Assembly (NCBI GenBank): GCA_026985095.1
Contig: JALSQW010000008.1
Span: 124,001 to 188,000, forward strand
Source: Acidimicrobiia bacterium
GTDB taxonomy: Bacteria > Actinomycetota > Acidimicrobiia > Spongiisociales > UBA5794
Length of the DNA: 64,000 bases
Direction: 5' to 3'
In this document: positions 51,027 to 59,098 of the stretch, in pieces
How positions within the stretch are numbered: position 1 is the stretch's first letter
How the letters are laid out: every line of letters begins with the position of its first letter
Notes under the pieces: generated by a model
Database searches by the model: none
What the model saw: the letters and a program-made list of their open reading frames with translations, nothing else
What the model was told of the DNA's origin: nothing
Made by a program: the position numbers and the translations under genes

Positions 51027-51572
51027 ATGAACATCGCCGACATCACCGTCGTGGACGTCGCGGGCGTCGCGCGCAGGCTGGGATCGGTCCTCGACCGTCC
51101 CACCGTCGTGCTCCTCCCCCGGTACTTCGGCTGAGCACCCTGCCTCGAGATGCTGGCGCAGTTCGCGTCGGTCCACGAGGAGATCCTCCGAACCGGAGGA
51201 GCGGTCATCGCGATCGCTCCGGCGGCGGCGTACCAGGCGCGCCATCTGGCGGCGACCTCGGTACCGTTCGCGCTGTTCATCGACGAAGGCTCCGCGGTGA
51301 CCCGGCGTCTGGCGTTCCGCCGCCGCTCCTTACCGGCGTTCGTGTTCGACCTGCGGGCATGGTCGCGATGGCTCGTCGCCCTCGCTCGTCACCGCCGGCA
51401 GGGCCGGATCACCGGGCACCATTCGTCGGTCCCGGGGGTCGCGGTCGTCACCGCCGAAGGGCACGTCGCGTGGTTGCACGAAGGCCGCGGCATCGGCGAC
51501 TACCCGTCGCCGGCCGAGATCCGCGCCGAACTCGATCGCCTCATCGCCTCCGAGGAGAGGAACCGGCGATAG
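51027..51572 (+). CDS. Putative selenoprotein: peroxiredoxin-like (AhpC-TSA_2/SelL-related), UxxC
   Basis: From ATG 51027 the frame runs 35 codons to an in-frame TGA (51132-51134) and then continues open to TAG 51570-51572, 181 residues if the TGA is read as Sec. The sequence around it is L-P-R-Y-F-G-U36-A-P-C39-L-E-M-L-A-Q-F. This aligns with the R-x-F-G-C-x-x-C redox motif of peroxiredoxin-like 2 proteins, with Sec replacing the first Cys. Homology continues on both sides of the TGA (strand before, helix after). A SECIS-like hairpin lies 25 nt downstream. A pseudogene is the main alternative, but the exact placement at the catalytic Cys argues against it. CAGACT sits 7 nt before the ATG. 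Function: probable thiol/peroxide redox enzyme. Confidence 0.85.
51152..51172 (+). other. Candidate bacterial SECIS element
   Basis: An 8-bp hairpin (51152-51159 with 51165-51172; five Watson-Crick and three G-U pairs) has a 5-nt loop AGUUC with G at the second position. Its loop begins 25 nt after the UGA. This fits the known bacterial SECIS rules: a small loop, G among the first two loop bases, and 16-37 nt from UGA. It lies inside the coding region, as bacterial SECIS elements do. Confidence 0.65.
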
Positions 51573-51691
51573 CGGCCCGCGGACGGTGCGCCATCGACGC
51601 GCCTCGCGACGTCCCGAGACGGGTGCTCGGTCTCGGCGCCGTCGACGTCCCCGGGGAACAGACGACGGTGATCCGCGGTTGGCACGTCACG

Positions 51692-52507
51692 ATGACCCAA
51701 CCGAACCCCCTGCGCGTCGCGTGGTCGGTCCTGCGGGCCCGACGCGTCCGTCCGCCCGCTCCTCGAGCTTCCGAGCCGGTAGACGAGCCGGACCGTCACG
51801 AGGACCTGGCGACGATCCTCGAGACGCTGGCCGCCGCCGGAACGCCGGCCCTCGTCGACCTGCGTTCCCGCCTCGATCGGTACCGCGATCGTCTCGCCGG
51901 CGTCGACCCCGACGATCTGGACCGACCGTCGGCGCTCGCGTACTGGATCGACCTGTACAACGCCGGGGCCCTCCGGCTCGCAGGGGATGCGCTCGCCGCA
52001 GGTCGGACGACCGTGCTTCGGGTCCCCGGTGCGTTCGACGACCCGTGGGTCGAGGTGGCCGGCGAGGCCCTGTCCCTCAACGACGTCGAACACGGCAAGA
52101 TCCGCCGGTTCGGCGATCCCCGCATCCACGGCGCCCTCGTGTGTGGGTCGGTGTCGTGCCCCACCCTGCGCTACGAGCCCTTCGTCGGGGACCGGATCGA
52201 TCGGCAGCTCGACGACCAGATGCGATCGTTCCTGGCGGCGGGAGGGGCGAGCTACGGACCGGCGGAGGGAACCCTGACCTTGTCGAGGGTGTTCCTCTGG
52301 TACGGGGGCGACTTCACCCGGCCATCTCGGATGCCCACGTGGCTCCCCGCTCGGGCCTCGAACCTGGCCGCAGCCGTCTCGCGATGGCTCGCCGACGACG
52401 TCGCCCGCGCGATCGAGGCGTCGGATCCGAAGGTTCGTTTCGCCTCCTACGACTGGGGGCTGGCCTGTTCATTGGCGGCTCGCCCGCCGTCGCCGCCGAG
52501 CTCCTGA
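51692..52507 (+). CDS. DUF547-domain protein
   Basis: This 271-residue protein matches DUF547: R-L-D-R-Y-R-D-R, A-L-A-Y-W-I-D-L-Y-N-A, L-S-L-N-D-V-E-H-G, H-G-A-L-V-C-G-S-V-S-C-P and a later W-Y-G-G-D-F. The Y-W-I-N/D-x-Y-N-A and C-x-S-x-S-C-P motifs are well kept. Function in bacteria is unknown. The start is uncertain: an in-frame GTG at 51623 would add 23 residues. It lies 119 nt downstream of the selenoprotein gene and may share its transcript. Its 3' end overlaps the convergent membrane-protein gene by 61 nt. Confidence 0.82.
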   Translation: MTQPNPLRVAWSVLRARRVRPPAPRASEPVDEPDRHEDLATILETLAAAGTPALVDLRSRLDRYRDRLAGVDPDDLDRPSALAYWIDLYNAGALRLAGDALAAGRTTVLRVPGAFDDPWVEVAGEALSLNDVEHGKIRRFGDPRIHGALVCGSVSCPTLRYEPFVGDRIDRQLDDQMRSFLAAGGASYGPAEGTLTLSRVFLWYGGDFTRPSRMPTWLPARASNLAAAVSRWLADDVARAIEASDPKVRFASYDWGLACSLAARPPSPPSS

Positions 52508-53139
52508 CGGCTCGACCGCCACGCACCGGCGATGAGCGCCGTCGACCCGGCGAACGCCGCCATGACGTCGAACGGGATCACGTACCGGAACAGCGCATCC
52601 CCGTCGACGATCCAGGAGCCGTCGGGGCCGAGCCCGACGGCCGACAGGTACGTCCCGATCGACCACACGCATGCCGCACCGAGCAGGAGTCCGCCGCCGA
52701 CGGCGAGGCCGCGGCCGCCGAGATGTCCCAGCCCGACGATCAACGCCGACATGGCCCAGGCGATGTCGAGGGCCGATAGGAGTTGGAGGAACTGCGTGGA
52801 GGGAGGCATACGGAGCGCTGCGGCCGACGCCAGGGTGACCAGCGCGGTGGATCCGGTGACCAGGAACACGACCCCGACGCCTGCCGCCAGCGCCGCGGCG
52901 AACGGGGACCAGCCGGCCCACGGGAACCAATCAGCGGAGGCGAAGCCCGAGAGCCGCATGGACACGACGAGCGCGAAGCCGACGAGTACGGCGAGATGAG
53001 CGAGGAACACCGTCACCGTCGTGGGCCACGGCACGACCAGGAGGCCGGCGGACACCACCACCCCGCCTGCGAGGAACGGCACGCCGGCGACCACTGCCCG
53101 TCCCATCGCCTCGGCGCCGTCGGGCGACGCGCCGGTCAC
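52447..53139 (-). CDS. Hypothetical multi-pass membrane protein (230 aa)
   Basis: The protein has about six or seven hydrophobic segments separated by short loops and ends in a polar tail. No family was recognised. The GTG start (53137-53139) overlaps the stop of the upstream gene as GTGA, making it the last gene of the methyltransferase-nuclease operon. A membrane protein at the end of a nuclease operon could be an effector, but it could equally be an unrelated gene that shares the transcript. Confidence 0.72.
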   Translation of the reverse strand: MTGASPDGAEAMGRAVVAGVPFLAGGVVVSAGLLVVPWPTTVTVFLAHLAVLVGFALVVSMRLSGFASADWFPWAGWSPFAAALAAGVGVVFLVTGSTALVTLASAAALRMPPSTQFLQLLSALDIAWAMSALIVGLGHLGGRGLAVGGGLLLGAACVWSIGTYLSAVGLGPDGSWIVDGDALFRYVIPFDVMAAFAGSTALIAGAWRSSRQELGGDGGRAANEQASPQS

Positions 53140-54194
53140 GAGCCGAACACGAGCTGGGCGTCTCCGACTCGCTCGTCCAGCGGGAAGTAGCCGGGCACGT
53201 CGTGGTGTGGCGTGTCGAGATAGACCTTGGCCTCGGGAACCTGTGCGAACCGACCGTGACTCCACCGGACCTCGACGTGACCGGACACGATGCGCTCCTC
53301 GTCGCGGTCACGGTCGGAGACCACTGCGATCCAGCCGACCACGGGCTGGTCGCGTTCGGTGGCGGCGGCGACGGTGAAGGCCTTGAGCTCGAAGCGTGTC
53401 CGGAAGTCCCATGGCGTGCCGACCCGGAACCGCAGCGGGACACCCGCCGCCGACTCACCGAGCACGAAGTAGGGCGCGGACTGGAGTCGCAACAGCCGCC
53501 AGAGCATCTCCTCCCGACGGGCCGGCGTCGAGAGACTCCCTCGCCACCGACGGGCAGAGGCTTCGGCCACGATGTGGGCGAAGGCGCGGTACGCCTCCGC
53601 CGGACGACCGGTCAGCTTCCTGGGAAGGCGGCGCTTCAGCACGGTGCGGGCCTCGGGATCGAGATCTCCGACATGCTCGGGGAGCGCAACGTCACCGTGG
53701 AGGTCGGAGCGGATCCACTCGCGGCAGACGGCGTACAGATCCTGATAGGCATCCGGTGCCACTTCGGCGAACCAGTCGAGGCGATGGTGCCGACGGTCGG
53801 CCAGTCGACGATCGAAGAGGTTGGCGGGCGACGAGTTGGTGAGGATGTTGCTGCCGTACTTGCACGACACCAGGTACACGTGGTCCACCCTGAGGTCGGC
53901 CGGGATCTGCTCGTAGCGAGGAGGGCGGTGGTTGCCCTTCCACTCGATCCACCACGGCGGTCTCCCGCGCAAGCCCTCGGCTGCGGCGGCGAACTCGACC
54001 CCGTTGCGCCACGACACGGCGAAGTCCTCGACGTACCTCCCGTCGCGCCGCGCCGCCACCAGTCGGTCGTAGTGCTCGTCGGTGACGTTGGTGATCACCG
54101 CCGGCCGCGCATCGAGTGCCTGATCGAGGTCCCGGAAGCCGAGCATGCCGAGGCCGGTGACGATCTCGGTGACGAGGGTGAGATCGGCTGCCAT
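53136..54194 (-). CDS. Unknown protein with possible PD-(D/E)xK-type nuclease features
   Basis: This 352-residue protein was not recognised. It has W-W-I-E84-W-K86-G followed by D104-H-V-Y-L-V-S-C-K112-Y-G-S-N, with N-S-S-P-A-N-L-F-D next. Acidic-x-Lys triplets on strands with nearby acidic residues are typical of PD-(D/E)xK nucleases, but the fold call is a guess. The C-terminal region (about 250-350) is a separate strand-rich domain. The gene starts 1 nt after the stop of the small protein and overlaps the membrane-protein start, so it belongs to the methyltransferase operon. It may be the restriction partner. Confidence 0.7.
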   Translation of the reverse strand: MAADLTLVTEIVTGLGMLGFRDLDQALDARPAVITNVTDEHYDRLVAARRDGRYVEDFAVSWRNGVEFAAAAEGLRGRPPWWIEWKGNHRPPRYEQIPADLRVDHVYLVSCKYGSNILTNSSPANLFDRRLADRRHHRLDWFAEVAPDAYQDLYAVCREWIRSDLHGDVALPEHVGDLDPEARTVLKRRLPRKLTGRPAEAYRAFAHIVAEASARRWRGSLSTPARREEMLWRLLRLQSAPYFVLGESAAGVPLRFRVGTPWDFRTRFELKAFTVAAATERDQPVVGWIAVVSDRDRDEERIVSGHVEVRWSHGRFAQVPEAKVYLDTPHHDVPGYFPLDERVGDAQLVFGS

Positions 54195-54195
54195 C

Positions 54196-54519
54196 TCAGC
54201 GATCCAAGAACAGCGGTGTGAACTGGAGCTGTGCGCCGATCATGTCCTCGGGGAGGTCGTCGCCGGTCGCCACCCGTTCGGTGTAGACGTCGATCGGGAT
54301 CCCGGTGTGACGGATCCAACGCGACACGGCGTCGCCCCACCGCTCCTCGAGCAGCGCCGTGCGGAGGAGATCGACCTCGGATGGCGGCAGGCGACCGGGA
54401 TCGGTCCGGGCCACGACCTTGAGGGCCAGGAGACGCTGCAACACCGCCATGTCCTCGGCGATGTACACGGTGGGAGGATCGTCTCTGACCACCCCGTAGG
54501 CGACGAGGGCGCCACTCAT
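54196..54519 (-). CDS. Small conserved-looking protein (107 aa) of the methyltransferase operon
   Basis: This soluble protein begins M-S-G-A-L-V-A-Y-G-V-V-R-D-D, has a basic helical centre and ends Q-L-Q-F-T-P-L-F-L-D-R. The family was not recognised. The start overlaps the methyltransferase stop by 4 nt (ATGA), and the next gene begins 1 nt after its stop. This tight coupling suggests a required subunit, such as a specificity or immunity factor, but that is inference. Confidence 0.72.
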   Translation of the reverse strand: MSGALVAYGVVRDDPPTVYIAEDMAVLQRLLALKVVARTDPGRLPPSEVDLLRTALLEERWGDAVSRWIRHTGIPIDVYTERVATGDDLPEDMIGAQLQFTPLFLDR

Positions 54520-56018
54520 GAGAGGCGGTCGATCTCCTCACGCGTCCAGAACCCTTCGAGCGGACGATCGTGGGTTCCGGTGGCGTAGGCGGCGAGCCGT
54601 GCCCTCCCACCCTCGGAGAGCATCTCCACCGCGTCCCAGAACGAGTTCGTCCCGGCGGCGTGGAGCGCCTTGTCCCCCTCCGAACCCGCCTTGGGGAGAT
54701 GGGAGGTGAGCAGCAGCAGCCGGGGCGGCGGATCGATCGCCTGTCGCTCGTGCTGCTCCCTCAGGACGAGCGCCCTTCCCAGCGTCTTCCAGACCGAGTC
54801 GGTGCGCAACAGGCCGCCGCGGGTCGTGGTGAACGCTCCGGTCACGTCCACGTACCACTGCTCGCCTCCCTGATCGGTGACGAGGAAGTTGAACTGGACA
54901 CCGAGACCTCTCGGACGGTACCCCTTCTTCACGATGGTGAACCCGGCATCCTCGAGGACCTGTCGGGCGATCTCCTGGGCGACGCGCCCCTGCTGGGTGG
55001 CCCTGGCCTGGAAGTTGTCGGCCGGATCGACGACCGGTGCGGTGACGTCGCCGGCGGCATGGGGCTGATGGTGGTGGCCGTGCATCCGGGCCCGCTCCCG
55101 AGCCAACCGCTCCCGAGCCAGCTCGACGTAGGTCGGGTCGAGGTCGTAGCCGGCCCCTCGCCGGTTTTCCTTCAGGGCCGCGACGAGGGTGGTGCCCGAG
55201 CCCATGAACGGATCGAGGACCAGGTCGCCTTCATAGGTGTAGAGCTTGATGAGGCGACGAGGCAGCGCGACCGGGAACGGGGCGGGGTGATTGACCCGCT
55301 TGGCGCTCTCGGCCTCGATCTCCCACACGTCGAGGGTGGCGGCGAGGAACTCGTCGGCCGTGGTCTTGGTCTCGTGGGGGAGACCCTCGGCCGCTCGTTG
55401 CTTGGGGGTGCGGGCCCGATCGAACCTCCCCTTGCTGGCGATGACGACCCGCTCGGTGACGTCCCGCAGGACCGGATTCGCCGCGCTCCGGTAGGAGCCC
55501 CAGGCCACCGAGCCGACCGCGCCCTTCGCCTTGACCCATACCACCTCGCCGCGGAGCAGGAGTCGGAGGTCGTCTTGGAGGATGCGGATCACGTCCGCCG
55601 ACAGGCTCCGGTAGGGCTTGCGACCGAGGTTGGCGACGTTGACGGCGATCCGGCCGCCGGGTTCGAGCACCCGGACGCATTCGGCGAAGACCTCTCGCAG
55701 CATCTCCAGGTACTCGAGGTACGACGACGGCACGCCGTCGGCGTCGAGGTTCTCCTCGTATTCCTTCCCGGCGAAGTAGGGCGGTGAGGTCACCACGAGG
55801 GCGACCGAGCGGTCGGGGATGTGGTGCATGTCCCTGGCATCCCCGACGAAGCACGGATCGTCGAATTCGGGGGCGAGGGCGACCCGGTCGTCGTCGGAGA
55901 TCCCGGGTGCGGGGAACCGCTCGTAGAACTTCGTCGCGTCGTGGCTCTCGCGCCGCCCGACCCCGAAACTCGACGTCTCCGTCGAGGGCCGCCTGTTCCC
56001 GCCGTCCGCCTTCACCAT
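54516..56018 (-). CDS. Site-specific DNA methyltransferase with C-terminal nuclease-like domain
   Basis: This 500-residue protein has motif IV T-S-P-P-Y (77-81) before the SAM-binding motif I D-P-F-M-G-S-G-T-T (269-277), the order of beta-class N4-cytosine/N6-adenine methyltransferases. H-P-A-P-F-P is the family's motif X. After a His-rich linker (about 312-320), residues 345-440 form a separate domain. It has V-Q-F-N-F-L-V, W-Y-V-D-V-T-G-A-F-T and V-W-K-T-L-G, reminiscent of a PD-(D/E)xK fold without an obvious E-x-K. The start M-V-K-A-D-G was preferred over an upstream frame. It heads a four-gene operon. Confidence 0.88.
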   Translation of the reverse strand: MVKADGGNRRPSTETSSFGVGRRESHDATKFYERFPAPGISDDDRVALAPEFDDPCFVGDARDMHHIPDRSVALVVTSPPYFAGKEYEENLDADGVPSSYLEYLEMLREVFAECVRVLEPGGRIAVNVANLGRKPYRSLSADVIRILQDDLRLLLRGEVVWVKAKGAVGSVAWGSYRSAANPVLRDVTERVVIASKGRFDRARTPKQRAAEGLPHETKTTADEFLAATLDVWEIEAESAKRVNHPAPFPVALPRRLIKLYTYEGDLVLDPFMGSGTTLVAALKENRRGAGYDLDPTYVELARERLARERARMHGHHHQPHAAGDVTAPVVDPADNFQARATQQGRVAQEIARQVLEDAGFTIVKKGYRPRGLGVQFNFLVTDQGGEQWYVDVTGAFTTTRGGLLRTDSVWKTLGRALVLREQHERQAIDPPPRLLLLTSHLPKAGSEGDKALHAAGTNSFWDAVEMLSEGGRARLAAYATGTHDRPLEGFWTREEIDRLS

Positions 56019-56053
56019 GCTGCCACGATACCCCCCGGGTGCGACACGTCCGG

Positions 56054-56878
56054 TCAGTCCTCCACGGAGCGGTAACTGCCGAGGATCTCGAAGTGGGCGC
56101 ATGTGGCGGGCGGGGGGTCGACCACCGCGGCCAGCCCCTCGGGGCCCGGTGCGTGGACGAGATCGATGAAGAACCGGTAGCTCCAGGCCTCGTCGGAAGG
56201 GCGCGACTCGATCCGGGTCAGGTTGGCGCCACGGAGCCCCAGCTCGGTCAACGCCAGGGCCAGGGCCCCGGGCCGGTGCTCGGTCGTGAACACGATCGTC
56301 GTCTTGTCGTCGTCGGGATCGACCTGCGGCGCCCCCGGGGCGAGCACGAAGAACCGGGTCGTGTTGTGGGCCCGGTCCATCACCTCACGGGCGAGCACCA
56401 CCAGACCGTGGGCTGCACCGGCTTCCTCCGGAGCGAGCGCGGCCACCGACGGATCCCCGAGGCGAGCGACCTCCCGCACCGCGCCGGCGGTGTCGTGCGA
56501 CGCCACCGGCTCGATAGCCAACTCGGCCAGCGCGGCTTCGGCCTGAGCCAGGGCCTCGGCGTGGGACCGGACCTCCGAGATGCCCTCGATGGTGGAGCCG
56601 CGGATCCCCAAGAGCGTGTGTTGCACCTCGACCCGGTGCTCGGCCACGATGGCCAGCGGCTTGCGGCCCTCGACGTGCGGAAGCCGGTCCAGCACCGGCA
56701 GGACCGAGCCGGTGGTCGAGTTCTCGACGGGCAGCACCAGCCGATCCACCTCGCCGGCCTCGATGGCGGCGAACGCGGCGACGAAACTGCGCATGCCGAC
56801 CGCGACGCCGTCGGGGAACAACTCCGACACGGCGCGGTGGCTGTAGGAGTGCTCTTCTCCCTGGTAGCCGATCCGCAT
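56054..56878 (-). CDS. pheA: Prephenate dehydratase
   Basis: This 274-residue enzyme begins R-I-G-Y-Q-G-E-E-H-S-Y-S-H and has P-V-E-N-S-T-T-G and the catalytic H-N-T-T-R-F motif. A C-terminal ACT domain follows (G-A-L-A-L-A-L ... N-L-T-R-I-E-S-R-P, Y-R-F-F-I-D) that binds phenylalanine for feedback control. It converts prephenate to phenylpyruvate in phenylalanine synthesis. It is monofunctional, without a chorismate mutase domain. Confidence 0.95.
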   Translation of the reverse strand: MRIGYQGEEHSYSHRAVSELFPDGVAVGMRSFVAAFAAIEAGEVDRLVLPVENSTTGSVLPVLDRLPHVEGRKPLAIVAEHRVEVQHTLLGIRGSTIEGISEVRSHAEALAQAEAALAELAIEPVASHDTAGAVREVARLGDPSVAALAPEEAGAAHGLVVLAREVMDRAHNTTRFFVLAPGAPQVDPDDDKTTIVFTTEHRPGALALALTELGLRGANLTRIESRPSDEAWSYRFFIDLVHAPGPEGLAAVVDPPPATCAHFEILGSYRSVED

Positions 56879-56909
56879 CACGATGGCCAGACGATAGGGC
56901 GCAGCGGGC

Positions 56910-57821
56910 TCATCGCCGGCGTTCCAGGTCGCGGACCCGGGACATCCGGAACCGTCCGGGCGGGACCGGCGCCCCGACCCGCCGCAATGCCAGGTACCAC
57001 GAGGGCGAGGCACCGAGCGCCCAGCGGAGGGCCCGCACAGCGGTCCTGCCCGCACCGGCGGCGCCCCATCGCTCTCGAAGACCCAACAGGCCACGCAGGG
57101 GAGGGTCGATGGTGGCGACCGCCGCCTCGAACAGGACGCGGTAGGCGGGTCGCACGCTCCTGGGTAGCGGCGGTCGACGGAGGAACCCCACCGTGTCGGC
57201 GACCCCCGGCGACGGTGCCACGTCGGGATGCTCGAGGATCCACCGTCGGAGCGCCCCGGCGGTGTCGGGCAGCGGCGCCGCGCCGAGCAGGGCCCCGAGA
57301 CGGGTCTGCTCGAACACGAACCGGTCGGCCTCGGTGGCGTCCAGTCGGCGCGGGCCGTAGGCGACGAAGGCGGCGAGGAACGAGTCGACGAGCACGTTGT
57401 GGACCCATGCGGCATGGGCCGGATCGGCCGCCGCGTACGGCCGGCCCCGATGCGAGGTGCCTTCCACACCTCGATGCGCGCGGCGTACCGCGGCGACGGC
57501 CGCCTCGACCTCGACGTCGGCACCGAAGGCGGTCGCGGTCACGTAGGCGGAGGTGCGGGACAGTCGACCCAACGGGTCGACCCGATATCGCGAATGTCCC
57601 ATCACCCCGGCCAGGACCTCCGGGTGTGCGGACTGCACGAGCAGCGCCCGGATCCCGCCCACGAAGGCAGCCGCATCCCCGACGATCTCCCAGGTCATCG
57701 AGCCCGGCCCGAACAGCCCGGCCGAGCCACGATGCTCCATCGTCTGCGCTAGCGGGTAGGGCGCATGAGAGAAGAGCGCGCCCGTCGTCGCGACGACCCG
57801 GTCTCTGATGGGTTCCAGCAT
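56910..57821 (-). CDS. MpaB-like oxygenase (DUF2236)
   Basis: This 303-residue protein matches DUF2236/MpaB: an early R-A-L-L-V-Q-S-A-H-P-E-V, G-H-S-R-Y, D-P-x-G-R-L-x-R-T, and W-V-H-N-V-L-V-D-S-F. Family members are heme b proteins related to latex-clearing protein and mycophenolate-pathway oxygenases. The conserved His residues fit heme binding. A TAGCCT element is 8 nt upstream of the start. It lies 11 nt downstream of the MFS gene stop. Confidence 0.85.
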   Translation of the reverse strand: MLEPIRDRVVATTGALFSHAPYPLAQTMEHRGSAGLFGPGSMTWEIVGDAAAFVGGIRALLVQSAHPEVLAGVMGHSRYRVDPLGRLSRTSAYVTATAFGADVEVEAAVAAVRRAHRGVEGTSHRGRPYAAADPAHAAWVHNVLVDSFLAAFVAYGPRRLDATEADRFVFEQTRLGALLGAAPLPDTAGALRRWILEHPDVAPSPGVADTVGFLRRPPLPRSVRPAYRVLFEAAVATIDPPLRGLLGLRERWGAAGAGRTAVRALRWALGASPSWYLALRRVGAPVPPGRFRMSRVRDLERRR

Positions 57822-57829
57822 CCCGCTGC

Positions 57830-57835
57830 AGGCTA
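57830..57835 (-). promoter_or_regulatory. -10 element (TAGCCT), leaderless start at 57821
   Basis: TAGCCT on the minus strand, 8 nt before ATG 57821. Confidence 0.4.
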
Positions 57836-58996
57836 TCGGCGCGCCGGCGATGCGGAACGTCCGACCGCCAGCACGATCCCCGCCGCGGCCACCGAGGCCG
57901 CCGCCACGACCGCCCACACCACCGCGAACGACGCCCGCTCGGCCACCAACCCGACCATGAGGGGTCCCAGCCCCGCCCCGACGAAGACGCCGGCCTGGGT
58001 GACCCCCGACGACGTCGCCGCCGTCGTCCGGTTGGCGTTGACGACGATGAAGGTCATCAGACCGGGCCATGCCCAACCCGTGGCGAAGGCGGCCACGATC
58101 AGCCCAGCGAACCACGGGCCGGAGGCGACGACGAGACCGGAGAAGACGCCCGCCCCGACTGCCATGACGGCCGCCGCCGCCACGAACCCGCGGCCACCGA
58201 CCCGATCGGTGAGCCAACCGACGGCGACACGACCGGCGATGCTCGCCGCCGAACCGGCGAACAGGAGCCACCCCGCGGTGGCGACGTCGACACCGCGGTC
58301 CACGGCCGCGGCCACGGTGAAGCCGCCGAGGGCCAACGCGGCGATCGTGGCGAGACCGGCGGCGAGGGCCAGCGAACGGAGCGGTCCGGAGCCGAGCCGG
58401 ACCGCCGGACGGCGCGGATCGTCGCGCTGGGCGTGGTCCACACCGGCATCGGGCACCGTCCGCGCCAGGGCGATGGGCACCGGTGCCAGGACGGCGCCCA
58501 ACGCGAACGCCCAGCGCCAACCGGCATCGACCACCACGAGCGGAACCGCCAAGCCCGCCAGGAGCGACGCCAGGGGGATCCCGGCATGCTTGAGGCCGAA
58601 GATCAACGCTCTCTGGGTCGGATCGACGTGCTCGGCGAGGGCAAGGTTCGCCGCGGGGTTCGCCATGCCGTAGAACGCGCCGGCCACCACCAACGCGACC
58701 GTCAGGGTCCACACGGAGCGAACGAGGCCGGCGATGCCGACGAGAACGACCGCCGAAGCAACGGCGCCGACCAGCAGCGCCCGTCGCCATCCGAGGCGCT
58801 GCACGGCACGACCCAGCGGCGCCGACGTGACCGCAGAGGTCAAGAAGAACGCGGCGGCCAAGGCCCCGAGGCCTCCGACCCCGAAGCCGAGTTCGTCGCC
58901 CATCGGCACGATCGACGCGCCGACCAGGAACACCGGGAGTGCACTGACCGACACGAGCAGCACGGAGACGACCAAGAGCCGCACAGGAAGACGCAT
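57833..58996 (-). CDS. MFS transporter
   Basis: This 387-residue protein has twelve hydrophobic segments. An R-A-V-Q-R-L-G-W-R-R loop after helix 2 and D-R-V-G-G-R-G in the second half are the usual MFS A-motif positions. It is a single-polypeptide exporter or importer with unknown substrate. A TACCAT element is 6 nt upstream of the start. It diverges from the GH13 glucosidase gene. Confidence 0.9.
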   Translation of the reverse strand: MRLPVRLLVVSVLLVSVSALPVFLVGASIVPMGDELGFGVGGLGALAAAFFLTSAVTSAPLGRAVQRLGWRRALLVGAVASAVVLVGIAGLVRSVWTLTVALVVAGAFYGMANPAANLALAEHVDPTQRALIFGLKHAGIPLASLLAGLAVPLVVVDAGWRWAFALGAVLAPVPIALARTVPDAGVDHAQRDDPRRPAVRLGSGPLRSLALAAGLATIAALALGGFTVAAAVDRGVDVATAGWLLFAGSAASIAGRVAVGWLTDRVGGRGFVAAAAVMAVGAGVFSGLVVASGPWFAGLIVAAFATGWAWPGLMTFIVVNANRTTAATSSGVTQAGVFVGAGLGPLMVGLVAERASFAVVWAVVAAASVAAAGIVLAVGRSASPARR

Positions 58997-59002
58997 CCCC
59001 CG

Positions 59003-59008
59003 ATGGTA
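59003..59008 (-). promoter_or_regulatory. -10 element (TACCAT), leaderless start at 58996
   Basis: TACCAT on the minus strand, 6 nt before ATG 58996. Confidence 0.45.
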
Positions 59009-59098
59009 CGTCGCGCCCCGGTGACCGCCGCCACTCGACCGCGTGTCCGACATAACATGATCGACCGTCGTGCCGACGGGAACCACAGGAGCCTCGCC

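Noticed and set aside
51150-51572. A stand-alone 140-codon gene starting at ATG 51150
   Set aside because: This start lies 18 nt after the in-frame TGA and would remove the redox motif and first strand of the thioredoxin fold. Homology continues upstream of the TGA.
58433-59098. N-terminal extension of the GH13 glucosidase into the MFS gene
   Set aside because: The extension is antisense to the MFS gene; the ATG at 59099 has a Shine-Dalgarno and a family-like N-terminus.
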